From NCBI RefSeq assembly GCF_036785885.1, contig NC_092320.1, positions 12,773,557-12,837,556 of the forward strand: a stretch of 64,000 bases of DNA. Reading direction: 5' to 3'. Shown here piece by piece: positions 1 through 11,281 of the stretch. The DNA comes from Coffea arabica (Eukaryota > Streptophyta > Magnoliopsida > Gentianales > Rubiaceae). Every line of letters begins with the position of its first letter. The stretch's first letter is position 1. Both the position numbers and the translations under genes were made by a program. The notes under the pieces were generated by a model, which saw only the letters and a list, made by a program, of their open reading frames with translations, had not been told where the DNA came from and did no database searches.

Positions 1-3000
1 AATTATAAAGAACTCGTGGGGTCCATCTTCCGTGGAGAGTGAATAATGGTGTTTGAAACATACATTATTTGTACCCCACGGATAAGGAGTAGTAGTAAAT
101 TAAATAATACATACATACATATATATATATGTCTTTAAAAGCCGTTATGAATGATTGTGTCATGCACTGTGGGACACGATTGATTGTGGAATGTGGAGTA
201 GAGATCTGATTGATGAAGGTTCTGAGGAGACTTTGGTTGAGTAGGATCATACTCCGCGAGCACTAATACTAATACTATACTAGTAGTAGCTGGTAGCTAG
301 TGGTATTGGAGGCGTATAAATCGTGGGTCAAAATCCAACTTTTTGGACTATGGCAATCGTTTCTAACGATTTTGTGCATTTTACCTACCGTATAATTTTA
401 TTTGCATAACGTGTAATTTTAGAATAAAATTTTATAAATCTCACACACATTGTTAAAAATAAGGTATAAGAAACAATTTCAATCGTGCAATTTTTTTAAA
501 TCAAATTTTAATTGTGAGCAACTCAGGAGCGATGCTTCTGATAACCACTCCCCCCCCCCCCTCCAACTTTTTGGTTTGATGATGATTTGGGCAAAGAGGG
601 TGGGACCTAGGAGGAAGAAATATGGGTGGTACGAGCCGAGCCTGCACCAGACACGTTTATGCATGTTCAACGTGTCGCGCCCCAACGGTTTTGGCTTTGC
701 AACGGGGCCGCGAGATTATAGATTCGGGTCGGTCGGGGAACCCCCCATATTCATCTCAGTTTTCACTCATTTCTGCCACGCCACACCACCACCATATTAA
801 TTTAGCTCTTTATGCTTTGTTGATTTCTTTTTTTAAAGGGAGAGAAGAGGGAGAGACCGAGTCCAAGCGCAAAAGGGGAGGTTCTGAAGTCAAATCAATC
901 TTTTACTTTGAGTAATGTCCATCTTCCATCTAAGTTGGATTTTGAGGACGTTTTGTTTTGATTTAACAGAAACTCAACATCAGGAATTCACCGACCGAAG
1001 GTAACGTAAGTGTAGACAGACGCTTCTATCATTCATATGTGTCTTTTTTCTTGGTTTCAAATTTTACTAGTTGCGGAAAATCTTTTGATATCCTAGTGGG
1101 ATTTGACAAATTTAAAATTTAGCGGACTACGATGAATCAAGCTTTCAAGCAAGGTCTTGGCTTCAAATTCTTCTGATTTTTTCTTAAAGCTGAAAATGAA
1201 TAAAGGAAAAAAACTGTAATGAACCATTCATCAAGTTTGTTCGATTATTTTAACGAATTTAAATTTTTGTTCAAATTTATCTTGTTTATTTACGTAATAA
1301 AGTAGAATGATCTTATATTGAGTCTAATTTAAGTAGTTTGAAATTTTTTACATATAAAATCTAATTTTATATTAATCAAATCAAACTTGAGCTGAGTTTG
1401 AAAGTTTATCATCGGTGTATTGCTACAGTTCAGTTCGACTCAAGTTTAGTTTAGCTAATTGTTGAACCAAACTCAAACATATTTTTACTAAATCGAGTTT
1501 GGTTAGAATATCGTGTAATTTAGCTCATCTTTCAAACATAATTAAAAGAGAATTTAAAAAAAAAAACTAAGTGATATCTCCCCCAAAATCACAAAGCTGT
1601 GCGGCCACACGCTTAGCGGATGCTTGATAATCTACGGCTTTTCACATTGAGAACCAAACTCCGACGACTTTTCCTCCTTACGTTGATTAGAAACCATTTC
1701 GGACCAGATTTTGATGGCATTATTGCTATCACAAATTTGGACCCTACTTTAAATTTACACTATCATTTCCCTTCCAAATCAGTCAATGAATAAATATGCC
1801 TATAAAATCAAACCATTATGTCATTTCCACGTTTGCCTCTCCATCAATTGAAGATCTTCTCGTCACGTGATCCCATTGAAATTCTTTAATGAAGAAGAAT
1901 AGATTGGTCACGTAAAGCTAGACCGCAAAACGTCTTTCAATACAGACGTGCCTTGCTCTCATCCAAGCACTACTAGAAACATTAAAAAAATATCATGCAA
2001 GTGTGTGAAAATTTCGAGTATGAACCACATAAATAAACGAATCACATGCCCTTTATATCTTTGCTTGTATTGTTGTATTTTCTACGTCAATAACCATAGT
2101 TTTGTCATCTACAGTTAGAACTTAGAATAGAATTGGTGTACGTAGGCGATAACCTCTCATTCATGCCAATGCCAGAGAAGAAAGAAGAGTGAAATCCATG
2201 GAGACCACCACTTCACAACTAACCGACAACCCACCTCTTTAATGCTGCCAACTTCAAACTCGATGGCCAAGAACCCAGTTCCAATTATGTCCAATCAAAA
2301 GCCATCGATCCCACCCCCCTCCCCCCCTCCCCCCACAACAGGAAAAAAAAAAAAAAAAAACCCCCACCAATTAATGCATTCACGATGAGGGCTCTTCAGT
2401 TCATCCCCAAACACTGACAGACATTTTCTCTGAATCTGGACACGGAATTAAGAAAAGCGACGAAGCTTTTTCTAGACAGTCAAGCTACAGTTGCAAATCA
2501 GGACAAAATACGTTGCAATTTGACCGGGAAGCAGCCGAATTTGCTAGCGTTCTCATTTATTAATTTCTTTAAACTCGATCAATCAATACTGCTTCTACGT
2601 TTGTCCCCCTGCCTTATACTCTACAAGCTTGGACCAGTGGCCACAATTAGTTGCCAAAACGAGATGCCATTTTCTTTGAAGTTTCATTGGATATGGGACT
2701 ACTTACTTCAAAAGGAATGCAGAGATTTCAAAACATCCCGAACCATTTCTTTCTTTCGTTATCAGGACGGTCAGGCTCCTTGTGTTTGTGTTAGACCATT
2801 CGATATGGTTGTCGACATGGCCCCTTGTTATTAACAAAAAAAGAAATTGACCGAAGTATCAAATCCCAAAGGCCGGATTAAAATTTCTGGAGTCGTCAAT
2901 CTAATTAATCGTTAATGATTCTCATGCTTTGGAAACAAACAGACGAGAGTGCTTGGATGCAGTATTATTATTTGGAATAACTATTGCGACACTTTTTATG

Positions 3001-3760
3001 GTATGATCACATACGTGAGATAAAAAAAATATAGTTGAGAAGGTAATTGGAAAACATGTTTGTAATGTGAGTAAAATAATATTAAAAAAAATTTTTACAT
3101 CTAAAACATTCTCCAAAAAAAAAAATATGAAGATTTGAGGTAGCATGTAAATGAATTGTGACAGAAAAGAAAAAAAGAAAAAGGGTAAAAATCTTGCATT
3201 AAACAAAAATAAACCCTTTTATGCACTTTATGATAGAATTTGTAACTTTTAATTCTACCCTTTACATTGACGAAGAAGATTATTTCTATCTTAAAAAAAA
3301 AATTAGGGTGGTACTTTGAAGGTGTATTGTTTTTTGCTCCAAAATTAAAAGTGCTAGAAAAAATTTTTTTTTTTTTAAAAAGAAAATGATAGTAAATAAA
3401 AGCGGTTGCTAGACTAATTTGTCAACAACGCCACAAAAGGAGACAAGACAATTTAGTGAATCACACGCTCCGTTTCACTTTCACGTCTAGCTAGTTACGT
3501 GTTAAGAAAGCCACAAAATTGCATAGATGTCAAAATACGAAGAAGGCAATTTGAAATTGTATATAGTCTTTTGAGAAAAAAAGTGCACCTAATTTTAATT
3601 ATGTGAAAATAGTCGTCTTCTTCGGCCTACTTGGACTTTTAGACTTCAGTTATTGGATGAAATTCCTTATTTTCTCATTCTAATCATGCATGCATGTTTT
3701 TTTGGACCTTTTATCGATCTTTCCCATTGGTTCTTTTCATACATAATGGTCATATTCTTT
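1..3760. other. Gene-poor intergenic region
   Basis: No gene is supported here. Several short open frames exist (for example 450-800 and 2520-2834), but their translations are low-complexity or show no recognisable domain, and no splice-consistent partners are visible. The stretch about 600-870 is more GC-rich than its surroundings and is followed by a purine-rich leader-like segment; this could be promoter DNA of a gene outside the window, but nothing proves it. About 1220-1560 is an AT-rich segment with repeated TCAAACTTGAG-like and GTTTGGTT-like words that resembles a degenerate transposon. Homopolymer runs (C at 551-562, A near 2343-2360) are simple sequence. Confidence 0.5.
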
Positions 3761-3925
3761 GTGTTTGGATTAAATCTTTGAAGCAACAATCTTTAAAATG
3801 TGAAATACAGAAATTTTTACGTCTTCTATGAACACATTGCTTAATCGCCTTATTACGTCGTACACGTCAACTCGCTACATTATATTTTTCTACAAAAATT
3901 TAAAAAAAAAATAACAATTCAGATG
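3761..3925 (+). mobile_element. Degenerate MITE-like copy (GTTTGGA-terminus family)
   Basis: The left end reads GTGTTTGGAT. The interior contains CACATTGCTTAATCGCC, then a TACACGTCAA...CGCTACATTATATTTTTCTACAAAAA block, and the right side ends in an A-run followed by AACAATTCAGATGG. The same order of blocks (GTTTGGA, then CACATTTTTCAATCAC, then ATATCAAATCG-TAC, then TACAAAAAA, then TTGCAATCCAAAC) recurs at 6238, 6789, 45736 and, inverted, at 46036. This is the most diverged copy. Confidence 0.45.
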
Positions 3926-6237
3926 GGCTCTAATTATGAAAAGAAATACACTAATACTACAATTCCTCTCGGTGTGTGTGTGTGTGTATGTTTTACTGTA
4001 AAGATAGGACAAACATTAATATAGTTCTTCCAATGATGCATGTCCTGTTGAATCACAAACTCCTCGTCAATGCTTAGTTCCAAATCAATTTGCCCTCTTT
4101 TCCCCCAGCTTCTAGAAGTTCAAAGTGTCGGGGTGATGATGTCTCGTCTAATTCAAGTGTAAGAACAATAATGCCAAAATTACATCCTAACGTGAAAATC
4201 ATCATATCCTTTTGTCTTTTAAGCATCTTACGTAAATGGCAATCAAGCGCTAGAAAAGGCCGTCACCAGATGGTACTATAATCCAAGTTTCAGATTTCTT
4301 TGTTAAAATGATTTAAGTTTTGAGACTAATGACTTTTTGGTACTGGGACGCGCTCGGTAATTGAGATTAATTTACTTGGACACAAGTGGCTTACATCTGT
4401 TTAACAACAAATTATCCCGGCCCCCATAGCATCGCTGTTAATTTTCTGAAGCTAAAAACACACAATTTCCGAACCTTTCTTTTCCACGAAGGAAAGAGAG
4501 AAAATAAAATCAAATCAAATTTCAAAGGGAAAAATGGGTACATAATATCAAGCAGTTTTTTTTTTTTTTTTTTACCATTTCATAGTTTTTTGACTCAGAT
4601 AATTAACATTCGCAATGAAAATCGATGAGGGTGATCAAGGTCAGAAATGGAATATACTTCGTCAAAATTTGATGCTAATCAACTCCTTGTCTTCGTTTAA
4701 ACAGAGAACAGAAGAGCTAGGCGTAGTGTGATCTAATCAACTGCTACCACTACAAGATTTAAAGAAAACTTAGCATGGTTAAGAATGTTAAACGCACTCA
4801 CTAAAAGATGACGAAGGATGTAACTTTTGTACCCGAGACAAACAAACAAGTACAACAACAAAAGAACTAATTTGTTATTACGTACTACTTAAAGACCAAC
4901 TACTGGATTGATTGTCCATTACAACATGATCGAGCCACGATGGAAATCTTGATTAGATTAATGCTTCCTTATACTACCAGCTACTCCAACTTCGAGAGAA
5001 TAAAAGAAAAAAGGGCGGGGGATAATCGAACTATTAAAATTTGTAGAATAACATGCATATTATTATATGCTTTGTTCAGAAGGAAAGCTCCACCTGTTTT
5101 GTCCGCAAGCACAAAAAGCGAAAGAGGAAAAGTAGTCAAGAAGGGGTTGGCGTTTTCCTCTCCAACCCTACAACATCAACTTTACAACTTTATGCTACTT
5201 GTCTTTGTCCCCATGCATGTCAACTCAACCTTTTTGGAATAAAGACAAGCAACCCCCTCCCCCTCCCCTCCCCGCCCCTCCCAACCACTCTTCATCCACA
5301 TTAATTTTAATTATATGTAAGATCAGAACCCTTCATGTCCAAATCGCAAGCGGCCCTACAGCTTTTCGCATGTATATAGTATTTTTAAAAATCATTAATG
5401 TATGTGACACAACAAATTAATAAAGTATTACGCATTAATTAATTGTTGTTTATCATCACATTAAAATTGCATTTGGTCTGCAGGATTTTGTCAATCCATA
5501 ATGTGGGTTTCAGCGCTTGCCTCGTGCGAGTTCTACTAAGGTCCAAGGTATGAAGTTTAGTTAAGGATTAAAAAAAAAAAAAAAAAACAAAAGAGCACGC
5601 AAGTAATTTTGAAGTTTTTGATGGTATTAGCATTCGATATAGATATGCATTCATTTGTTTTTTTTTTTGGAAGAAAAATGTACCATAACAAGGGAATGCG
5701 TGTAAGGTAAATTAGAAAATAAGTGGGAGAGATATTTCAACAAGTTCAATCAAAAAGTCACTATCCAAACGCGGTTGAATCAACAAAAGAAGTCTAATCC
5801 ATAGAAAATTTGAGTAAACTGGTTAATTTGAATGATTTGATCAAGAACAAAGATGAGAATACTTGAAAATTTTGGTGGGGAAGAATCCAATAAGTTGGTC
5901 AAAAGTCAATTAAGTTGTTCAAGGAAGAAAAAAGAAGCACTCGTAGGCAAATCAATTCCGTTAAGCACAAGTGCACGTTTATGATAATGGCCAAAAGAGG
6001 ATAAGAAAGAGCCATCAAAAGAGAGGATTTGAATGGCAGAAAACAAAAGAGAAACGGCAAAGGAAACTAATAATAAAACCTTTTAGGGATGGTATAAAAA
6101 CGCGTTCTGAATCTGCCTTAAGTCAAAACCTACTCGTAAGTCGTATCTAAAGTTGCGTGTACCAGACTGCTAAGTTGATGCCAAATTTCTAAAGAAAAAA
6201 AAAAGGAAACAAGGGAGGAGGGGGATTTACCTAACGT
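3926..6237. other. Intergenic region without recognised gene
   Basis: No coding gene is supported. The overlapping open frames at 4940-5420 are in different frames over the same bases, and their translations are proline-rich only because of a CCCCTCCCC tract near 5255-5285. A short (TG)n run lies near 3972-3987. Otherwise this is AT-rich DNA with A and T homopolymers. Confidence 0.5.
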
Positions 6238-6366
6238 TGTTTGGAAAGGGATTTTTTTTTTTTATCAAAAAATCTTTTATATTTTTTGTGAATATATTTT
6301 TTAATCATTTTTTGTATCTTATATATAAAGTACATTTTCTACAAAAAATTTACAATCCAAATGCAA
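6238..6366 (+). mobile_element. MITE-like copy (GTTTGGA-terminus family)
   Basis: The left terminus GTTTGGAAAGGGATTTT matches the copy at 45736 (GTTTGGAAAGGAATTTT) almost base for base. The right end ACAATCCAAATGCAAG is the degraded form of TTGCAATCCAAACAC seen in other copies. The interior has the shared TTTTTAATCATTTTTTGTATCTTATATATAAA block. About 130 bp, non-coding. It abuts a Stowaway-like element at 6407. Confidence 0.6.
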
Positions 6367-6406
6367 GTGTCCTGACAATAATATGGATCCAGAATAGTAG
6401 CAGGTA

Positions 6407-6757
6407 CTCCCTCCCTTTTTTTATAACTGACGTTTAAGGTTTTGCACACCAATTAAGAAAAAATTTTCATTGCTTAAATCTGTACACTACTTTCCTTTTA
6501 TACTCTCATTAATTATCCAATTCACCCATGTTTTCTCTCACTAGAGTACTAAATGGTGTTGTTTTACTAGGTCAAAAGCAATGCAAATTAACTCCCACCA
6601 AACTAAGAGTAGTAATTAAGAACCCTGTATTGAAAAAGAGAGATAAAAGGGTAAAATTGTGAAAAAATAATTAATAATGTATGGGGATAATAAAACGACA
6701 GATAAAAGTACACTAGAGCAAATTTCTTAAATGTCAGTTATAAAAAAAGGGAGGGAG
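6407..6757. mobile_element. Stowaway-like MITE
   Basis: The element opens with CTCCCTCCC followed by T7, ATAACTGACGTTTAAG, and closes with the inverted counterpart CTTAAATGTCAGTTATAA, A-run, GGGAGGGAG. The terminal inverted repeats are about 34 bp and nearly perfect. The element is flanked on both sides by TA (6405-6406 and 6758-6759), the target duplication expected of Stowaway/Tc1-mariner MITEs, whose termini characteristically begin CTCCCTCC. It is 351 bp, with no coding content, so it is a non-autonomous copy. Confidence 0.85.
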
Positions 6758-6788
6758 TAAAAGGTTGTATGAAATCCCCGTAACATTT

Positions 6789-6932
6789 TGTTTGGACAGC
6801 CATTTTTCGTCGGCAAAATTGTATCGTTTTCCGTGATCACATTTCCCTATTACCTTTTTTCCTCACGTACATCAAATCGCTACAATAATTTTTCTAAAAA
6901 AAAAATCCTAGAAAATGCAATCCAAACACAAA
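6789..6932 (+). mobile_element. MITE-like copy (GTTTGGA-terminus family)
   Basis: The left end is TTTGTTTGGACAGCCATTTT. The interior carries ACATCAAATCGCTACAATAATTTTTCTAAAAAAAAA, and the right end AATGCAATCCAAACACAAA is the inverted counterpart of the left end. The block order is the same as in the copies at 6238 and 45736. Together with the Stowaway-like element at 6407 it makes a compact cluster of small transposons. Confidence 0.6.
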
Positions 6933-9900
6933 TAAATGCTTTTGCCATTCTCTCGATAAAGTGATTTGAGGCAGAAAAGATTTTAGACGACGATATCAAT
7001 TAGCACTAGCATTATTGTGTTATGGACACGTTACATCCCATTTTCGCAGTATAAATAAATTATAGCATCATGGACGTCCAAGTCTTTTAACTCTGAAGCA
7101 AGCTCTGCTCTCAGTGCTCTGTTGGAGGGTCGCAAAAATGTTTGTTTCAGAAGTTGTCACCTTCTTGCTTCTACACAAGTAATCATAAATTAATGGACTA
7201 ATATCTCTTCATTCGTTTTCTAATTGATGGGCCATGTAATTTAATTCAGGACCGAAGGGAAGCCCTTCAATATCACGCTAGTTGAGCACGATCAAGATCC
7301 TCCCTCGATGATTCAGGCCGGCTTCTTGTGTTTTGACTAATCATTTTTATGTTCGATGATCTTCGCATGATGGATCTACATATTCTTTCTTCCAAGGAAA
7401 AATAAAAAATTTGCCGGCTCGTTGATTAATGTATATAATAACATTTGCAAGCATATTCCAACAGATTTTTAAGGATTAGAACAAAGCAAGCAATTATCAA
7501 GTATCAATGCAGAATTTGCCAAATCATGTTTCATTAATGGGAGTTGCCCCAGCCTCCTACATTCATGATGGACCAGATAGGCATCTTCTTTGGTCCAATT
7601 CTTTCCGGGCCACACAATGGTCAGATAATTAAGGGCCGGCATTATTGAGAGAACCTTCTTAGGTTTTCCAATGCCACGTGATATGGTACAAAGGGCTAGC
7701 TAAGATGTGGACCGCTGTGAAAATTTGATTCAGATAGGAATCTCAGTGGGATGAGATTCCAACCTTTTTACTTTCTTTTGTATTTTATTCAGATTATGGA
7801 AGTCGTGGATTACAAAATCGTAGCTCCAAATTCATGTGAAAAGTGGTAACTTTTTAGCTCAAAGGCTACCCGCTTTATTAAAAGATTCATTTTACACGCT
7901 TTATTCCATTCATTTGTGGCATCCACCCATGACATTCATTTATCTCTCACCTTTTACCTGAAAATTGTAAAGTTGAGTCACGATATTCATTCATTATGCA
8001 AAAGCCGGCAAAAGTTTCATCTTAATCTGTTCAGAAGATACGCAGACGAGCCCTCTGATTTTTCAGTCACTTTTTTATCTTATATATATTTAATTTTTAT
8101 AATATATTTTTCTAAAAAAAAAAATTCTTAAAATAGCAATTCAAACAGGTCGTTTAGATGATTTTGTAGTGCATATTTTCCTTTTCTTTTTTCTTTTTTT
8201 TTATTTTTTTTTCTTTCTTGAATCGTTTCTAAAGTATGTTATTGCACAAATAAACACACTCCGACGTCCAAATTTTGTGAGTTTTTAAATCGCCAAAGTC
8301 ACCCTAATCCAAACAAGCTCAAATACTTTAGCATGATTCCAGAATGAAAGATGGTATCAATTTAGAAACACCTTTGTCAGAAGTGCCTTTCACTTTTCCA
8401 ATACGAAAATAAGAAAGCAGCTTCCCACTTTTTCCCTACTTCAACTCGTAAAAGATAACGATATGATTCTCTAACTTGCCAGCGAATAACAATTTCTTAG
8501 TATATCACGATCGTTTATATATCTTTAATTTTTTTTTTATAAAACTGTAGCTAATATTATTAATAAATTAGTTAAAAATCATCCAGCACGATTTGTCTGA
8601 CAAAGAAAATTACTACATTGATGGCGGAAGTATATAGATCATATTACAGATATAGCTAATCTCAAAAATCCCCAGATTAGATTACAAAATAAGGAAGATT
8701 ACAATAATGTGAATCATAAGCCGTCATATATCTCTTTAATTGCTATGTGCATTACACGGTTTAATACGTTTCAGAGTGAAAACTTAATGGAGGAGACGAA
8801 ACTAAATGGTATGCAGTGCTGGTCTAATTATTGTGACTGCTTTCGTTATGAACAAAAGAAGAACATGATTTGAGGTTTGACTATTTATTTGTCCCTTTTT
8901 TTATTATTTTTTTGGTTTGATCATCTGGGCCTGCATCTTATGCATTGAATGGTGAGCAATTCGCCTAAGACCAGCTACTCATTTATTTGCCTACTTGCAC
9001 AAAATATGCATATTTTAGAGGAGAGTAAGAAACTTGACTTATTTTGGCCAAAAAACGAAAAGGGCTAATGAAACTAAATAAATGCTGCAAGGTAGTCCAA
9101 TTTTATGAAACTAATACATCAGCAAGACAAAGTCAGGGGAAATTTTCATTTGCGAGTTATAATTCATGGAGAAAATTGTTATCAAGTATATAAGCAGTTG
9201 AATGAACTAAAAGTGAAGCTGATGCAAGGTGGTGTGAGCCTCACACAGAACTAATTTTGATTCAATCTTGAACCTCAGGAGTGGGTGGAAAACACGGGCA
9301 GGGGGGAATTAAAGTGGAAAAGCTAATCCATTAACCCCCAAGCTCTAGCCTGGATCAGTCAGGTAAGATACATCCAGTGCCCAAATTTTGGCTTTTGGAG
9401 CACCGTACTTGCATAAACAATTGATTTGAGATCTGGGCTCCTACAGAATCAGGGGCAGTTTGAGGTTCCTTGATGACAGTGTTGGAAAGACTTGAAGCTT
9501 GAATTGTTTAAATATGTTTAAGACTGTGTATTTATATGAAAATGGTTCTTGATAATCTGTCATCCTGCACTGCAACATGATGCAAGGGCAATCCTGTAAA
9601 GTCCTATAAATAGTGCTTGATGACAACGATGAATATGCTGATATGGGAATCTATTTGATAATGTCTTTAAAAGAAAGGCGTGAGGTGAAGGAGGATAATG
9701 TATTTTAAATAAAAAGCAAGCAGAGCAGCAGAGATCTCCACCATTCCTGATTGGGTTGTATTTAAAGGAAAACTATAATGTCTGTTTGGGTAAGGTTTTC
9801 CAATAAGGGGACAATGGCTAAAAGGGCAAGTAATGCACTAAGCTGCCCCCACACAAATCTCAATTATTATCTTTTCCCAGTGTTTGTTTGTACATACATA

Positions 9901-9990
9901 CATACATACATGCTAATTAGGGTTCTAGGAATGCCAATTACCATGTCTGTGTCTGTGTGTTTTTTTTTTTTTGTTGTTTTTTGGTGGTGT
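6933..9990. other. Intergenic region with one partial MITE copy
   Basis: No gene is supported. About 8062-8147 is a partial copy of the GTTTGGA MITE family: it has the CACTTTTTTATCTTATATATATTTAA block, an A-rich block, and ends TAGCAATTCAAACAGG. A (CATA)n microsatellite lies at about 9893-9911. The open frames at 7916-8131 and 9441-9626 show no recognisable feature. Confidence 0.45.
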
Positions 9991-9992
9991 TT

Positions 9993-10017
9993 GGGGGGGG
10001 GGGGGGGGGGGGGGGGG
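9993..10017. repeat. 25-nt poly(G) homopolymer
   Basis: An uninterrupted run of 25 G follows a T-rich stretch (9961-9992) and a (TG)n-like segment. It generates false glycine-rich and proline-rich open frames on the two strands. Long G runs are uncommon in plant intergenic DNA and often mark uncertain base-calling or assembly length. Confidence 0.9.
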
Positions 10018-10272
10018 AGAAGAAGAATGGATATTGATTGATCTTCATGCATGTAAATGAAATGATACACATAGAGATGAGGATCTATAGACATTATGAA
10101 GAGCTGGCATAGCTTGGCATCACTCGTCAACTTGTCTCTTTATAGCATTTGGATTGAAATCAAACAACTTGATATGGCAATTGATGCTATCTTGGACTCC
10201 CTCCACATCATATCTTCATCTTCATCTTGATGGGAACGTGAAGTGACCCTAATTGGCCTACTTCACGTTGCC

Positions 10273-10737
10273 TTATGGAACGTGACTCTGCATAATATTC
10301 AATTCTTCATTAAGAAGGCAGGCTGCCATGTAGTCTTGACACCTTCGATATGCTCTTACATTAAAGAATCCAAGCAAAGCTCCAGAGTTGAGTTGATGAT
10401 AATACACTAACAAGACATCTTTACAGTCCAAGAAAGTCAACTCCACCCAGCCGCTGCAGCTGGGATTACAAGAAAATGCTTTGGTTGGTTTCTTGTTGGG
10501 CCAGAGAGATGGTGCTTGCTCAAGTTGGATCTTGAATGTGCAACAAAATAAAAAAAAAAATTCCATGTTCTGTCCGGAAAGGTTTGAATAAGCAACACCC
10601 CCAATTAGAGTGGCGTTGTTCTGCCTGCTATCCATTAGATTGAGCTCTGCTCTCCATTTTTGAGATTCGGCATCAGAATGGCCTTTTCTGATAATACTCG
10701 GATTGTATTTTGTTGCGTGATAATTTACATGGGCCAA
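10273..10737 (-). CDS. Unrecognised 154-codon open frame, doubtful gene
   Basis: This is the longest open frame in the first 11 kb (154 aa, basic, mixed composition, cysteines at several positions). I do not recognise a domain. The middle of the frame translates an A-run of the plus strand into a phenylalanine-rich patch (EFFFLFCC), which argues against a soluble coding sequence. No signal peptide, conserved motif or neighbouring exon with matching splice phase is evident. It lies 545 bp upstream of the SCY1 start, on the opposite strand, so it could be part of a divergent transcript, an old gene fragment, or chance. I lean towards non-coding or relic. Confidence 0.15.
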   Translation of the reverse strand: MAHVNYHATKYNPSIIRKGHSDAESQKWRAELNLMDSRQNNATLIGGVAYSNLSGQNMEFFFLFCCTFKIQLEQAPSLWPNKKPTKAFSCNPSCSGWVELTFLDCKDVLLVYYHQLNSGALLGFFNVRAYRRCQDYMAACLLNEELNIMQSHVP

Positions 10738-11048
10738 ACTACAAGCCCTTAAAATGTATGTCTACCCGTATGAGGGCTTAGGGGCCTCGTACAAAACTCA
10801 TTTGTACTCCTGCTATTTCTCTCCATATATGTTAATGGTACCTAGCAAGACAAGAGAGAGAGAGAAAAAAAATCACTAGAGAGCTCCAAGATATCATGGT
10901 CCGATTCTAGAACAGATTAGTCAAAATCTAGAATTGTGATAGTTAGGATTAATTTGATATTTATACTTTGCCCTGTGCAGCGGGTCGCTAACCATGGGCC
11001 AAGGATGAGATGGATATCCTGTCAAATGTTTTGTGCTCATCGGCTCCT

Positions 11049-11106
11049 AACCCTAAAATGTGGATCAACTGATCCATATTTCTATAAAAGGAGGGGCCTA
11101 TGGGCC
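11049..11106 (+). promoter_or_regulatory. SCY1 core promoter: telo-box, TATA box, site II motifs
   Basis: Upstream of the SCY1 start codon are AACCCTAA (11049-11056), a telo-box; TATAAAAG (11083-11090), a good TATA element; and GGGGCC (11093-11098) plus TGGGCC (11101-11106), which match site II (TGGGCY). Telo-box with site II is known from plant promoters of ribosomal, organellar and other growth-linked housekeeping genes, which fits a plastid translocon gene. A start site about 30 bp below the TATA element would give a leader of about 165 nt. The motifs are seen; their activity is inferred. Confidence 0.55.
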
Positions 11107-11281
11107 TCCTGCTTTTATTGGGTCCTAAATTCAGTCACTATCTGTGTCTGATGTGGTTGGGCTGAATAATTGGATCATGAACTTAATTGTGTGAGGAAGG
11201 GGGTAGTGATTTCTGGGATCTGCAACTGCAAGTGAAAGGCGCAGAAGAGACTGGTCCCTAGTTTGGAAGAGGGAAGGGATA

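Noticed and set aside
450..915. Overlapping open frames in a more GC-rich patch
   Set aside because: Frames overlap in different phases and strands, depend on homopolymer runs, and show no domain or splice partner.
9778..10130. Glycine- or proline-rich small proteins on both strands
   Set aside because: They are produced by the 25-G run; both strands give equally long frames.
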